A DNA stretch of 64,000 nt, from the IMG/VR virus record IMGVR_UViG_3300042563_002309, positions 1 to 64,000 of that record; one strand, written 5' to 3'. Source of the DNA: a virus. How positions within the stretch are numbered: position 1 is the stretch's first letter; every line of letters starts with the position of its first letter. Shown here piece by piece: positions 7,526-17,194 of this stretch. Under the pieces are notes generated by a model, which was given only the letters and a program-made list of their open reading frames with translations, made no database searches and was not told the DNA's origin. A program made the translations under genes and the position numbers.

Positions 7526-9088
7526 ATGAAGAAATTAGTAAGAATAGTAGAAGCAGGAGAAAAGACAGCATTTATCCAAACAGCTAGAGGAGAAAAGAAG
7601 ACGATCGAATATAAAAAAGACGATGAACTTACAGGTTTGAAAGATAATCAGGATATTGCAAAAATTGATACTGCAGATGGTAAGAGAATAAAAGAAGAAG
7701 TACGAAAATATACTGCTCAAGAATCAGCAGCTGTAGGAAAAGCAGTAGCTAAATCTCTTGTAAAAGTTCTTAGAGCTCAAGGAGATGAAATCTCAAAACT
7801 AAGACTTACAGGAATAGGAGTTGATAGATTTAATATCCACGTTGAATATGGAAATGAAAAAGGAGTAGATACTTTTAAATTTGACCTAAACCCACAAGGT
7901 ACTGCTATCATATTAGACTTAGGAAACGAACCATTAGAGCTAGTAGACTTCGTGATAACACAAGGTAATACTGTTTCTCTACCTACTCCTGAGTTAGAAG
8001 ATAAACTAGGTGATGCAATGAAAAAGTATGTGGGAGAACCTACAGATGCTGAATATGATAATATGGCAGCAATGCAAGAGCCGACAGATCCTTCTCAATT
8101 TGCAAAAGAATTAAACGAAGATGATTGGAAACAATCAGACGACGAATCTACAATGGCAAAAGCACAGTTAAAATCTATTCAATCCAATGCAAGTAAGTTG
8201 ATGAATATAATAGGAGATAACGAGCAATTAGATGCATGGGTTCAAGCCAAGCTAACAAAAGCAGAAGATTATTTAGACTCAGCAGCAGGATACCTAGAAT
8301 CAGAAGAAGATGAAGAGGGTCATCAACCTGTAGCACTTGCAATAGCTTTAAATGAAAAGAAAGCTACATATTGCGGAAGATGTGGACATACCCATGTTAA
8401 GGGTACACCTTGTCCAAGACCTTTTAAAAATGAAGCATTAGATGCAGTTGGAAAAGAGGATGACGATATTAATAATGATGGAAAAGTCGATAAGACTGAT
8501 AAATACTTAAAAAACAGAAGAAATACTATCTCTAAAAAGATAACTAAAGAAGAACTGAGAGAATTAATGCTTGAAGCATATATCGAAGTTCTTAAAGAAG
8601 AAGAAGGAGCAGTATTAGAGACATCTACAGATGAAATACTAGGAAAATTTCCTACAGTAAAGAAAGCAATAACATCTCTATTTACAAAAGAATATCCAGA
8701 ATTTGTAACAGATATAAGATGGGTAGCACCAAAACCTTCCACATTTGCAGTTGATCTTAAAAACGGTCAATCATTTAACTTAAAATGGATGGGTAAAGGA
8801 TTTGAAGCACAAATAGAAGGTAAAAAATACTACTTAGATACTTTACAAGACTATCAACAAGCTTTAGATAAGATAAACGATATACTTAAGAACGGACCAA
8901 TCACACAAGGTGAAGAACCAGGTGGAGAAGAATTCGGAGCAGATCCAGCAGCACCAGCAGGTGGAGGAGGAGGAGATTTTCCAGGTGGAGAAGCTGGAGG
9001 AGAGCCAGCAGCTGAATTTGGAGCAGAAGAAGCACCAGCAGGGGAAGAAGAAGCAGGAGCAGAACCAGAAACACCAGAAGCACTTTAA
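7526..9088 (+). CDS. large probable internal virion protein with zinc-ribbon and EF-hand-like motifs
   Basis: The 520-aa protein starts [14 protein letters not shown]. Around residues 280-300 it has [15 protein letters not shown], a likely zinc knuckle. This is followed at about 312-326 by [17 protein letters not shown], a DxNxDGxxDxxD loop typical of calcium-binding EF-hand or dockerin-type sites. Next comes an amphipathic [22 protein letters not shown]-type helix. The last ~60 residues are a Gly/Pro/Ala/Glu low-complexity tail. The helix and tail could be processed by the prohead protease. It may be a structural or injected protein; no enzyme motif is visible. The stop overlaps the next ATG (TAATG). 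Confidence 0.65.
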   Translation: MKKLVRIVEAGEKTAFIQTARGEKKTIEYKKDDELTGLKDNQDIAKIDTADGKRIKEEVRKYTAQESAAVGKAVAKSLVKVLRAQGDEISKLRLTGIGVDRFNIHVEYGNEKGVDTFKFDLNPQGTAIILDLGNEPLELVDFVITQGNTVSLPTPELEDKLGDAMKKYVGEPTDAEYDNMAAMQEPTDPSQFAKELNEDDWKQSDDESTMAKAQLKSIQSNASKLMNIIGDNEQLDAWVQAKLTKAEDYLDSAAGYLESEEDEEGHQPVALAIALNEKKATYCGRCGHTHVKGTPCPRPFKNEALDAVGKEDDDINNDGKVDKTDKYLKNRRNTISKKITKEELRELMLEAYIEVLKEEEGAVLETSTDEILGKFPTVKKAITSLFTKEYPEFVTDIRWVAPKPSTFAVDLKNGQSFNLKWMGKGFEAQIEGKKYYLDTLQDYQQALDKINDILKNGPITQGEEPGGEEFGADPAAPAGGGGGDFPGGEAGGEPAAEFGAEEAPAGEEEAGAEPETPEAL

Positions 9089-10062
9089 TGAGCGTAATAG
9101 ATAAAATAGTTGCAGAATGGGCTTTCCGTTGTAAAAAAGGATACCCGGATATGAATAATCCTAGCGATATAAAAATATTGAAAGAGATTTATTCAGAATA
9201 TGGGGTAGTCTTGGAAGAGGAAAAACCAGAAAAAAAGAAAGAGGATGGAGTAACTCAAGAAGATCTAGCAGTATTAAGAAGTGCTTTTGAAAATATAAAA
9301 GTACCTTACTCAAAGTACTTATCTATCTTTAATTATTTTGATCCAAATTCTTTAGGAACAATCTCAGAAGTATTATTAACAAAGTTACTTAATACCGTAG
9401 ACAATGTACAAGCTCAACACGTTGGAGGAGCTCAAGGACTTGCAGATATAATAATAAACGGGCATCATATTTCACTGAAAACAACTGCAAAAGGAAAACC
9501 TATAGGATTAGGTTCGGATGAAGTAAATATAAGTCCTTCTGATTCTAAAGAAGTAGTAAGTACTTTAAATGCATTATACAAGCAAGACCCTACACTAAAA
9601 AATCTTTCTATAAGTGAACTACAGGGTAAGATTCCTGACGAAACATATAATAATATTAATAAACGATTATCCTCTATTGCTAAAAAAATAGCAGGAGAGT
9701 TAAATAAAGAGGTTTTTGTGTGGATAGAAAAGATATATAAACAGAAACTTCTTACAGGAATTGTTATCCATGTGGTAAAGTATGATCTTAATAAAGCGTT
9801 AAATACTTTCCTACAAAGTAAAATATCAGTAACAGAAAAAGCTTGGGGAGTAGTGGATGCAGCAGGTAAAGCAATAATTAGTGCAGATACCTCAGGAAAA
9901 CACCTCAATATTACACCAGAATTTGTGTATAGTAGTTCAAGAGGTACTAATACAGCTATTGACTTAGAAGTAAATTTAAAATATTCATCAGAAGAAGTAC
10001 AACAAAAAGTATCAGATAAAGTGTTTAAGGCTCTTAATACAATATACTCTGAACTTTTTTAG
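9088..10062 (+). CDS. possible PD-(D/E)XK-type nuclease, phage-conserved N-terminus
   Basis: The 324-aa protein begins [15 protein letters not shown] followed by GYPDMNNPSDIKIL. The middle has HVGGAQGLADIIINGHHISL and then KTT, where Asp and the Lys two residues after a Leu could form a D...(x)K nuclease site as in restriction-endonuclease folds. The C-terminal half is alpha/beta with no clear motif. The assignment is weak and rests on one motif. Coupled to the preceding gene by TAATG; a promoter motif follows it, so it ends a small unit. Confidence 0.5.
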   Translation: MSVIDKIVAEWAFRCKKGYPDMNNPSDIKILKEIYSEYGVVLEEEKPEKKKEDGVTQEDLAVLRSAFENIKVPYSKYLSIFNYFDPNSLGTISEVLLTKLLNTVDNVQAQHVGGAQGLADIIINGHHISLKTTAKGKPIGLGSDEVNISPSDSKEVVSTLNALYKQDPTLKNLSISELQGKIPDETYNNINKRLSSIAKKIAGELNKEVFVWIEKIYKQKLLTGIVIHVVKYDLNKALNTFLQSKISVTEKAWGVVDAAGKAIISADTSGKHLNITPEFVYSSSRGTNTAIDLEVNLKYSSEEVQQKVSDKVFKALNTIYSELF

Positions 10063-10073
10063 TTAAAAACAAA

Positions 10074-10082
10074 CTATTTATA
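10074..10082 (+). promoter_or_regulatory. CTATTTATA promoter-like motif
   Basis: Exact nonamer, ending 17 nt before the ATG at 10100. Confidence 0.55.
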
Positions 10083-10099
10083 AACAAAAATAAAACACA

Positions 10100-10990
10100 A
10101 TGGCAGATAATTTCAACTTAAGAACATTCTTAACAGAGAATAAACTTACTAAAAATGCACAGCTTCTTTCAGAAGGAATAGAGTTTAACGGTAAACCGGT
10201 AAACGTTGGATCGGTAGAAATCGATGGAATAGATACAGAAGATTACCCAGACTTTGTAGATGCATATATTGCAGCAGCAGAATACGAAGACGGTACTCCA
10301 TTAACAGACGAAGAATTAGTACAGTTTCAAGAAGAAAATTACGATTTAGTAAGCCAAATGATTCACGATGATCAGCTATACTTAGAAGCAAAGAAAGAAG
10401 ATGGTATGGAAGAAGCATCTAGCGAGGATATGGCTTATACTGAAAAAGTTGACGAAGCTTTAGCAGAAAGTAAATTAACTGCTAAAGAAAGACGTTTAGT
10501 AGAAATGGTTCAAAATGCTTTAGGAGAAGAAAATGTAGATTATACAATGGGACGTCAAGACGATCCAAATCAACTACCAAACCCAGCACCAGAACTTAAC
10601 ATACCAGAAGGAGAAGCTAATATAGAAGAAGCAAAACCTCTTCCAAAATATGAATCAATTGAAGAATTGATGAAAGAGATTGAACACGGTACTAACGAAG
10701 CAGCTCACAAATACAAAATGGATGAGATGAAAAGAGTTTACGAGGCTTTAGAGGCTAAAGTAGGGTCTTTAGAAGAAGGAGAGCATGCTGAGCATATCGA
10801 TCAAAAAGCTGTTAAGCAAATGCGTAAAGATATTGCAACATTAAGAAAAGCAGAAGAGAAATTAAGAAAAGAATTTGATAAAAAATTCTCAGGTAAAGAA
10901 AAGAAAGAAACTCCAGCTAAAGAAAAAGCAGTAGAAGCTTTACAAGAAGGATTCAACTTAAGAAAATTCTTAGCAGAAAACAGAAAATAA
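10100..10990 (+). CDS. acidic probable internal head protein with FNLRxFLxEN ends
   Basis: The 296-aa product is acidic and helical. It begins with NFNLRTFLTENKLTKNAQLL and ends with FNLRKFLAENRK, so the same FNLR-x-FL-x-EN segment caps both ends; the residue after each Glu would fit a T4-type L-x-E processing site. The C-terminal third is a Lys/Glu coiled coil. A strong terminator follows at 11012. I infer a packaged or scaffold-associated protein directly upstream of the terminase gene; it is not homologous in any obvious way to a T4 protein. Confidence 0.6.
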   Translation: MADNFNLRTFLTENKLTKNAQLLSEGIEFNGKPVNVGSVEIDGIDTEDYPDFVDAYIAAAEYEDGTPLTDEELVQFQEENYDLVSQMIHDDQLYLEAKKEDGMEEASSEDMAYTEKVDEALAESKLTAKERRLVEMVQNALGEENVDYTMGRQDDPNQLPNPAPELNIPEGEANIEEAKPLPKYESIEELMKEIEHGTNEAAHKYKMDEMKRVYEALEAKVGSLEEGEHAEHIDQKAVKQMRKDIATLRKAEEKLRKEFDKKFSGKEKKETPAKEKAVEALQEGFNLRKFLAENRK

Positions 10991-11011
10991 GATTACTCAA
11001 TAGTAAACAAG

Positions 11012-11038
11012 CCCACTCCTTAAAGGTGGGTTTTTTTA
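11012..11038 (+). terminator. intrinsic terminator
   Basis: CCCAC (11012-11016) pairs with GTGGG (11026-11030) and is followed by seven T residues. It separates the internal-protein block from the terminase gene. Confidence 0.8.
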
Positions 11039-11045
11039 TATACAC

Positions 11046-11054
11046 ATATTTATA
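11046..11054 (+). promoter_or_regulatory. ATATTTATA promoter-like motif
   Basis: Motif variant ending 17 nt before the terminase ATG and directly after a terminator. Confidence 0.5.
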
Positions 11055-11071
11055 ATATATAAGTATATAAT

Positions 11072-12646
11072 ATGTCACAAGCAGATATAAAACAAATAGT
11101 AGCACAGGAGTACATAAAGTGTGCAAAAGATCCGGCTTACTTCATGAAGAAGTATTGCTACATACAGCATCCAACAAGAGGTAGAATCTTATTTAACCTC
11201 TACCCATTCCAGGAAGGAGTATTACATTTATTCAGAGATGAAAAGATGTTGATAACTCTAAAATCAAGACAGTTAGGAATCTCTACATTAGCCTCGGCCT
11301 ACGCTTTATGGTTAATGATCTTTCATAAAGATAAGAACGTACTGGCATTAGCAATTACTCAAGCAACAGCTAGAAACCTTGTAACTAAGACGATTTTCAT
11401 GTATGAGAATCTACCAAAATGGTTACAGTTGCCCTTTACAGAGAAGAATAAATTATCTCTTAGACTTAAAAACGGTTCTAAAATCACAGCTAAATCATCT
11501 AATGCAGATGCTGCTCGTTCAGAAGCGGTATCGTTACTGCTAATAGATGAGGCTGCTTTCATTGATAATATTGAAGAAACATTTACTGCAGCACAACAAA
11601 CACTTGCTACAGGGGGTCAATGTATGGCTCTTTCTACTCCAAATGGTGTAGGAAACTGGTTCCATAAAACATGGGAAAAAGCTGAAGCAGGAGAGAATGG
11701 GTTTGTACCAGTTAAATTAAAATGGGATGTGCATCCTGAAAGAGCACAAGACTGGAGAGATGAACAATCAAGACAATTAGGAGAGAAACATGCCGCTCAA
11801 GAGTGTGACTGTGACTTCCTATCATCTGGAGATTCAGTAATTGAGGTTGAAAATATGGCTTTTTACGAAGAGACATATGTAAAAGAGCCGATGGAAAAGA
11901 GAGGCGTAGATGGAAATCTTTGGATATGGGAATCACCTGACTATCAAAAGTCTTATATGGTTGTTGCCGATGTCGCTAGAGGGGACTCTACTGACTACTC
12001 TGGCTTCCATGTCTTTGATATCGAAAGCTGTACACAAGTGGCAGAATATAAAGGTAAGATATCACCTAAAGAATACGGAAACGTATTGGTAGGAATAGCA
12101 ACAGAGTACTGTGATGCACTTCTAGTAATAGAGAATGCCAATATTGGATGGTCAACCATTGAACAAGTACTATCCAGAGAGTATAAAAACCTATACTATT
12201 CATCAAGATCAGATAATGAGACAGTTGAATCGTATATGGCTAAGTACGAAAGAGATAAATTAGTACCTGGATTCACAATGTCTCTTAAAACAAGACCTCT
12301 GGTAATAGCTAAAATGACTGAATACATACGGGAAAGATCGGTTATAGTGCAATCTAAGAGGTTATTAGCCGAAATGAGAGTATTCATATGGAGAAATGGT
12401 AAAGCACAGGCACAATCGGGGTATAACGACGATTTAATTATGGCTTTTGCAACAGCTTTATATGTTAGAGATACAGCTATTCGTATGAGACAACAAGGAA
12501 TGGATCTTTCAAGAGCTACAATGAATGCTTTTGTTGGATTGAATCAAAGAGATCCTGGCGTATATAACGTTGCTCCTATGCAGAATAATCCTTATCTTAT
12601 GGAAACGCCATATGGTCAAGAGGACTTAACCTGGCTAATAAGATAA
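11072..12646 (+). CDS. gp17: terminase large subunit
   Basis: This 524-aa protein is the DNA-packaging motor: an ATPase that pumps DNA into the prohead and a nuclease that cuts concatemers. The adenine-binding/Walker A region reads LKSRQLGISTL (Ser65-Thr72) and the Walker B is LLLIDEAAF with Asp159-Glu160. The C-terminal RNase H-like nuclease shows VVADVARGDSTDY, LLVIENANIG and YNDDLIMAFA, which supply the acidic metal ligands. The usual Lys of the Walker A site of T4 gp17 is Ile70 here. It is shorter than T4 gp17 (610 aa). It lies alone between a terminator and the portal promoter motif, and no gp16 was recognised next to it. Confidence 0.93.
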   Translation: MSQADIKQIVAQEYIKCAKDPAYFMKKYCYIQHPTRGRILFNLYPFQEGVLHLFRDEKMLITLKSRQLGISTLASAYALWLMIFHKDKNVLALAITQATARNLVTKTIFMYENLPKWLQLPFTEKNKLSLRLKNGSKITAKSSNADAARSEAVSLLLIDEAAFIDNIEETFTAAQQTLATGGQCMALSTPNGVGNWFHKTWEKAEAGENGFVPVKLKWDVHPERAQDWRDEQSRQLGEKHAAQECDCDFLSSGDSVIEVENMAFYEETYVKEPMEKRGVDGNLWIWESPDYQKSYMVVADVARGDSTDYSGFHVFDIESCTQVAEYKGKISPKEYGNVLVGIATEYCDALLVIENANIGWSTIEQVLSREYKNLYYSSRSDNETVESYMAKYERDKLVPGFTMSLKTRPLVIAKMTEYIRERSVIVQSKRLLAEMRVFIWRNGKAQAQSGYNDDLIMAFATALYVRDTAIRMRQQGMDLSRATMNAFVGLNQRDPGVYNVAPMQNNPYLMETPYGQEDLTWLIR

Positions 12647-12650
12647 GTTA

Positions 12651-12659
12651 CTATTTATA
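12651..12659 (+). promoter_or_regulatory. CTATTTATA promoter-like motif
   Basis: Exact nonamer ending 16 nt before the portal ATG at 12676. Confidence 0.55.
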
Positions 12660-12675
12660 AATAAAACATTTTAAA

Positions 12676-14529
12676 ATGGCAGAAAGAAATTTATTTAACT
12701 CTCTCCAGAGATTATTCTCGACTGATATATTAGTTAGAAACGTAGGAGGGGATGAGTTGAAGATTGCTGATATTAATCACATACAATCAACAGGGAAATA
12801 TCAAACCAATTCACTATTGGATAGATTCTCTCGTCTATATATTTACAATAATAAAAATATATTTAACCCAAACCTTAATTACCAGACATTAAGGATACAA
12901 CTTTACTCAGACTATGAAGCAATGGATTCAGATCCACTTATTGCTTCCACTCTAGATATACTAGCAGATGAGTCTACACTAAAGAGTGCAATGGGAGAGG
13001 TTCTTTCTATTAAATCTACAGACGAAAACATACAAAGAGTCCTTTATAATTTATATTACGATGTATTGAACATCGAATTTAACCTATGGTCATGGGTTAG
13101 AAATATGTGTAAGTACGGGGACTTCTTTTTAAAATTAGAAATATCAGAAAAATTTGGTGTTTATAATGTTCTTCCTTATACAGTTTACCATATGGTAAGA
13201 CATGAAGGGATGGATAAAGAAGATCCAACTAAAGTAACATTCTCAATCGATCCAGACGGATTAGCTTCTTCATCAGATCCAAACTATATTCCAAATAATA
13301 GTAAGTCAGTTATCGCTTTAGATAATTACGAAGTAGCCCATTTCAGATTACTATCAGATACAAACTACCTTCCTTATGGTAGAGCTTATATTGAACCAGC
13401 TAGAAAAATTTACAAGCAATTGACTTTAATGGAGGATGCAATGTTGATTCACAGAATCATGAGAGCTCCTGAGAAGAGAATGTTCTACATTAACGTAGGA
13501 TCTATTCCACCAAACGAAGTTGAGCAGTTCATGCAAAAAACAATTAACAATATTAAGAAAACTCCATATGTAGATCCACAAACAGGTCAATATAACTTGA
13601 AATTCAACATGCAAAACATGATGGAGGATTTCTACTTACCGGTTAGAGGAGGAGATACATCTACAAGAATTGAGACTACTAAAGGATTGGAGTATGATGG
13701 TACAAACGATATCGAATACTTAAGAGATAAGATGTTTGCAGCACTAAAAGTGCCAAAAGCATATTTTGGATTTGAAAAAGACCTTACAGGTAAAGCAACT
13801 CTTGCAGCAGAAGATATTCGTTTTGCTAGAACAGTAGAAAGAATTCAAAGAATTGTAGAAAGTGAATTAACTAAAATTGGTTTAGTACATTTATACTCGC
13901 AAGGATTCGACAAAGAGTCTTTAGTAAACTTTGAAATTAAATTAACTACTCCTTCTATCATTTATGAACAAGAAAAAGTAGCTCTTTGGAAAGAGAAAGT
14001 TGACTTAGCAACTCAAATGCAAGCAACCAAACTATTCTCTTCAGACTATATCTACGATATGTTATTTGATATCTCAGAAGATAAGTATAACGAAATGAGA
14101 GAACTTATTAGAGAGGATGCTAAAAGAGAGTTTAGAATATCTCAAATTGAAAACGAAGGAAATGATCCAGTAGCTACAGGACAGTCTTTTGGAACACCTC
14201 ACGATTTAGCTTCAATATACGGAAGAGAACAAGGAGAATTACCAGCAGGGTATGACGAAACTAAACCTGGAAGACCTAGAGAGAAAATGTCTATACTAGG
14301 CACAAATGCAGACCCTGTAGGAGGAAGAGATAGACTAGGAGTTCAAGGAATGAAAGGCGGCTTTCCAAGTGATAATGAAAATGTAAAAGAAAACATAAAC
14401 AATACAATGTCAGTTTTTCTTAGAAACAAGAATATATTTATTCCTAAAAAGCAAAATATCTTTGAAGAAGAAGCAGAGAAAGAATCGGATCTCTTAAATG
14501 AAGAGAATATTAAAGATTTAGATAATTAA
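12676..14529 (+). CDS. gp20: portal vertex protein
   Basis: A 617-aa protein in the gp17-gp20-gp21 order of T4-like phages. It contains segments typical of T4-type portals, such as DPLIASTLDILADEST near residues 93-108, YGRAYIEPARKIYKQ, and ALKVPKAYFGFEKDLTGKAT before the C-terminal helices. The portal forms the dodecameric ring through which DNA enters and leaves and nucleates prohead assembly. It is longer than T4 gp20 (524 aa), with a charged C-terminal tail of about 130 residues ending EENIKDLDN. The gene has its own upstream promoter motif. Confidence 0.9.
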   Translation: MAERNLFNSLQRLFSTDILVRNVGGDELKIADINHIQSTGKYQTNSLLDRFSRLYIYNNKNIFNPNLNYQTLRIQLYSDYEAMDSDPLIASTLDILADESTLKSAMGEVLSIKSTDENIQRVLYNLYYDVLNIEFNLWSWVRNMCKYGDFFLKLEISEKFGVYNVLPYTVYHMVRHEGMDKEDPTKVTFSIDPDGLASSSDPNYIPNNSKSVIALDNYEVAHFRLLSDTNYLPYGRAYIEPARKIYKQLTLMEDAMLIHRIMRAPEKRMFYINVGSIPPNEVEQFMQKTINNIKKTPYVDPQTGQYNLKFNMQNMMEDFYLPVRGGDTSTRIETTKGLEYDGTNDIEYLRDKMFAALKVPKAYFGFEKDLTGKATLAAEDIRFARTVERIQRIVESELTKIGLVHLYSQGFDKESLVNFEIKLTTPSIIYEQEKVALWKEKVDLATQMQATKLFSSDYIYDMLFDISEDKYNEMRELIREDAKREFRISQIENEGNDPVATGQSFGTPHDLASIYGREQGELPAGYDETKPGRPREKMSILGTNADPVGGRDRLGVQGMKGGFPSDNENVKENINNTMSVFLRNKNIFIPKKQNIFEEEAEKESDLLNEENIKDLDN

Positions 14530-14532
14530 GCA

Positions 14533-14541
14533 CTATTTATA
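14533..14541 (+). promoter_or_regulatory. CTATTTATA promoter-like motif
   Basis: Exact nonamer ending 17 nt before the ATG at 14559. Confidence 0.55.
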
Positions 14542-14558
14542 ACAAAGACATACCTAAG

Positions 14559-15413
14559 ATGCGTATTAAACACAGTAAGTATAAAAACACAGGCTTAATA
14601 TTTGAACTATTAGTAAAGCAAATAGCAGCGGATACCTTATCTAAAAGAGATTCCCCGGCATTGACAGTACTAAGAAAATTTTATACAGGAAACACAACAC
14701 TAGTAAGAGAGTTTAAATTATACGATTTTGTACTAAAAAATAAAGGCATTGGCCCTAAAAAAGCAGAATCAATACTAAGCACCATTGTAGAGATTTCTAG
14801 AAAACTAGATGCAAAATCTCTTAGTAAGCAAAAATATGAGCTTATAAAAGAACTTAAGAGTCATTACGATTTAGAGGAGTTCTTTTCTATTAAGGTAGAA
14901 GCATATAAGCCTCTAGCAGCTTTATATTGTTTAATGGAAGCACAAAATGCAGCAGAACTTGTAGACCTAGATGTATTTGTTGACAATAAAACTACAATAC
15001 TTGAGCACTTAACTCAAAGTAAAACAGCAGCCGGTCAAGTAAAAAATGCTTTAATTGAAGAGTATTCTAAATATGATAAAGATTTAAGACTTTTAACATA
15101 TAAAATATTACTAGAGAAATTTAATCACCAATATAAAGATTTACTTCCAGAACAGAAAAACATCTTGAAGGAATTTATAGTATCAGTTAACTCTTCTACA
15201 AGACTAAGAAACGTAGTAAATGAAGAAATGACTAAATTACAAGTAGAGATTTCTAAATTAAAAAAGAATATTACTGATAAAGTAGTAAAAATTAAATTAG
15301 AAGAGATTCAAAAAGTAATTATTCCTATAAAAAATACACAAAAAGTAGATGATAATCATTTAGTTTCATTAATGCAGTACTATGAATTAGTAAATGAATT
15401 AAGAAATCTATGA
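14559..15413 (+). CDS. conserved-type head-region protein between portal and protease
   Basis: A 284-aa, largely helical, Lys-rich protein beginning MRIKHSKYKNTGLIFELL. It contains a KNKGIGPKKAESIL segment and a long coiled-coil stretch near residues 220-260. No enzymatic motif is seen. Its position between gp20 and gp21 matches where T4 carries small core proteins, so a prohead assembly role is likely, but I cannot equate it with gp67 or gp68. The stop overlaps the next ATG. Confidence 0.65.
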   Translation: MRIKHSKYKNTGLIFELLVKQIAADTLSKRDSPALTVLRKFYTGNTTLVREFKLYDFVLKNKGIGPKKAESILSTIVEISRKLDAKSLSKQKYELIKELKSHYDLEEFFSIKVEAYKPLAALYCLMEAQNAAELVDLDVFVDNKTTILEHLTQSKTAAGQVKNALIEEYSKYDKDLRLLTYKILLEKFNHQYKDLLPEQKNILKEFIVSVNSSTRLRNVVNEEMTKLQVEISKLKKNITDKVVKIKLEEIQKVIIPIKNTQKVDDNHLVSLMQYYELVNELRNL

Positions 15414-15631
15414 AAAGATCAGAAGTACTAAAAGCAATACAGGAAGTATTGGCAGAAATGTCAACAACAGCAGGTATGGCAGTACCATCAACTCCATTTG
15501 CTTTTTCTAAAAAAGGACAAGGTAAAAATACAGCTACTAAAACAGCTGAAAAATTAGGTTATAAAACAGTTGAAAGACCTAAACGTCCTTCACACACAAA
15601 AATGTTTGATTACTTAGACGAAAATAAATAA
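15410..15631 (+). CDS. small head-region protein with amphipathic N-terminus
   Basis: A 73-aa basic protein starting MKRSEVLKAIQEVLAEMS, a good copy of the putative capsid-targeting segment with VLAE|M as a possible cleavage site. The rest is Lys/Thr-rich (KGQGKNTATKTAEKLGYK). The start overlaps the previous stop (ATGA) and the gene is followed 1 nt later by the next. Probably a core or internal protein; function unknown. Confidence 0.6.
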   Translation: MKRSEVLKAIQEVLAEMSTTAGMAVPSTPFAFSKKGQGKNTATKTAEKLGYKTVERPKRPSHTKMFDYLDENK

Positions 15632-15632
15632 T

Positions 15633-16610
15633 ATGAGAACTTTACAAGAAAAATATAACGGAATTCAAGAGGGAAAATTCTCTAAAGAACATTTCTTAGC
15701 TGAAGCTAGAATGCAACTTCCAAACTTAATAACTCGTTTCAATGGATACGATGATGCTGTTCAGATTTTAAAGAACAGAGGAATGATTCAGGAAGCTAGA
15801 GTAGAAGAAGCTAGACTTACTAAAAACAATCTAACAGATTACAGATTCAAACCAACTAACGAAATGGATAAGTATCCATACGAACAGATTCTTAGAGGAA
15901 TCAGAGTTGAGTTAGAGGTAGCAGGGGTTCTTGGAACACCAACAGCAGAAGAATATTCAAAAGCATTAGTAAAAGTATCTAAAAACTTAGCAAAAGATTC
16001 TATATTCTATACAAACCAGTTAGCAGGAGTTAATCCAAAAGTGGATCTTCATGATAAAATGGTACCTGTAACAGCAAAAAACACTGTAGATGTTTTTAAC
16101 GGTATGAAAAAAGCTGAATTAAAAGAAGGCTTTAAAAAACTAATTAAAAAAGTATTATCTGAAGAGGTAATGGATGTTGAAAGCTATAAAGAAGACGAAG
16201 TATACGAAATGTACGGAGAAGATGAAGCAGATGACATTCCACATCCAAGAGGATACGAAGACCAAGACGAAATCGACTACGATGACGAAAACTTCTCAGA
16301 TCCTTTCATTGATGACCCAGATTTTCAATTTGAATCAACAGATACTGAAGCTGACAAAGATATGGTTCGTAAATTAATGACCATGTACGAAACAGAGCCT
16401 TCTAAATTTGAAAAATTACACAAGCAAGCACAAACTCAAGCATCTACTTCTAAAGATATTAAATTTAAACATTTATTATCTCTAATTGATAGAGCTAAAG
16501 CAGGAGCTTTACAGAGTTTATCTAATCAAGATAAAGCACAAGCTGATAGTGAAGGAATGGATGAAGATCTTTACAAAGGAAAAAAATCGTTATCTGAATT
16601 ATTAAAATAA
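15633..16610 (+). CDS. acidic probable prohead core protein
   Basis: The 325-aa product begins MRTLQEKYNGIQEGKFSKEHFL. A central KEGFKKLIKKVLSEEVMD helix lies directly before a very acidic, Asp/Glu/Tyr-rich section of about 60 residues. Such helix-then-acidic structure fits a core protein that is cut by the prohead protease encoded next. The C-terminus is helical and ends KKSLSELLK. It has no recognisable catalytic motif. It is separated from gp21 by 5 nt. Confidence 0.6.
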   Translation: MRTLQEKYNGIQEGKFSKEHFLAEARMQLPNLITRFNGYDDAVQILKNRGMIQEARVEEARLTKNNLTDYRFKPTNEMDKYPYEQILRGIRVELEVAGVLGTPTAEEYSKALVKVSKNLAKDSIFYTNQLAGVNPKVDLHDKMVPVTAKNTVDVFNGMKKAELKEGFKKLIKKVLSEEVMDVESYKEDEVYEMYGEDEADDIPHPRGYEDQDEIDYDDENFSDPFIDDPDFQFESTDTEADKDMVRKLMTMYETEPSKFEKLHKQAQTQASTSKDIKFKHLLSLIDRAKAGALQSLSNQDKAQADSEGMDEDLYKGKKSLSELLK

Positions 16611-16615
16611 GAAAG

Positions 16616-17194
16616 ATGAACAATTTATTAGTAAATGTAACTCCTTTCAAAGGAATGCTTACCGAATCAAAGGCTAAACCCGGAGTATTCGAAGTAACAG
16701 GCATTATGCAGAGAGCAGGAGCTAAGAATCAAAACGGAAGAATCTACAAAAGAGAAATTCTTGAAGAAGAAGTAAAAAATTATGTAGAGAATTTTGTTAA
16801 GATAGGAAATGCATACGGAGAATTAGATCATCCAGAATCAGCAATTGTCTCTTTAAAAAACGCATCACACGTTGTAAAAGACTTATGGTGGGATGGAGAT
16901 GACTTGATGGGTAAAGTTGAATTACTAAATACACCCTCAGGAAATATCGTAAAAGAAATATTAAGAGGAGGACATACAATTGGAATCTCTTCAAGAGGAA
17001 CAGGATCAGTATCACAAACCAATGAAGGAACTTTAATGGTACAGGATGATTTTGAATTAGTATGTTGGGATTTCGTTTCTAATCCATCAACACAAGGAGC
17101 TTTTATGAATCCAATTTCACTAAACGAAGGAAAACAATCAGTAGGAAAATACGATAGATTAGATTCTATTATTAACAATATATTAAGAGCATAA
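16616..17194 (+). CDS. gp21: prohead core protein protease
   Basis: The 192-aa protein matches the T4 gp21 family (herpes-type serine protease fold). The catalytic His lies in GELDHPESA (His72) and the Ser in GISSRG (Ser125 or Ser126), after the typical GGHTIGISSRGTG loop. It cleaves scaffold, capsid and internal proteins after Glu in L/I-x-E sites during head maturation and then degrades itself. Length is close to T4 gp21 (212 aa). Its place just ahead of the scaffold and capsid genes is the standard T4 order. The stop overlaps the next ATG. Confidence 0.92.
   Translation: MNNLLVNVTPFKGMLTESKAKPGVFEVTGIMQRAGAKNQNGRIYKREILEEEVKNYVENFVKIGNAYGELDHPESAIVSLKNASHVVKDLWWDGDDLMGKVELLNTPSGNIVKEILRGGHTIGISSRGTGSVSQTNEGTLMVQDDFELVCWDFVSNPSTQGAFMNPISLNEGKQSVGKYDRLDSIINNILRA

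Noticed and set aside
8910-9104. 64-aa Gln/Glu-rich frame on the + strand
   Set aside because: It is a shifted reading of the low-complexity tail of the gene at 7526 and overlaps the next start.
10074-10082. T4-type late promoter TATAAATA on the - strand
   Set aside because: The reverse complement matches partly, but no - strand gene exists to be driven and the motif keeps a fixed distance to + strand starts.
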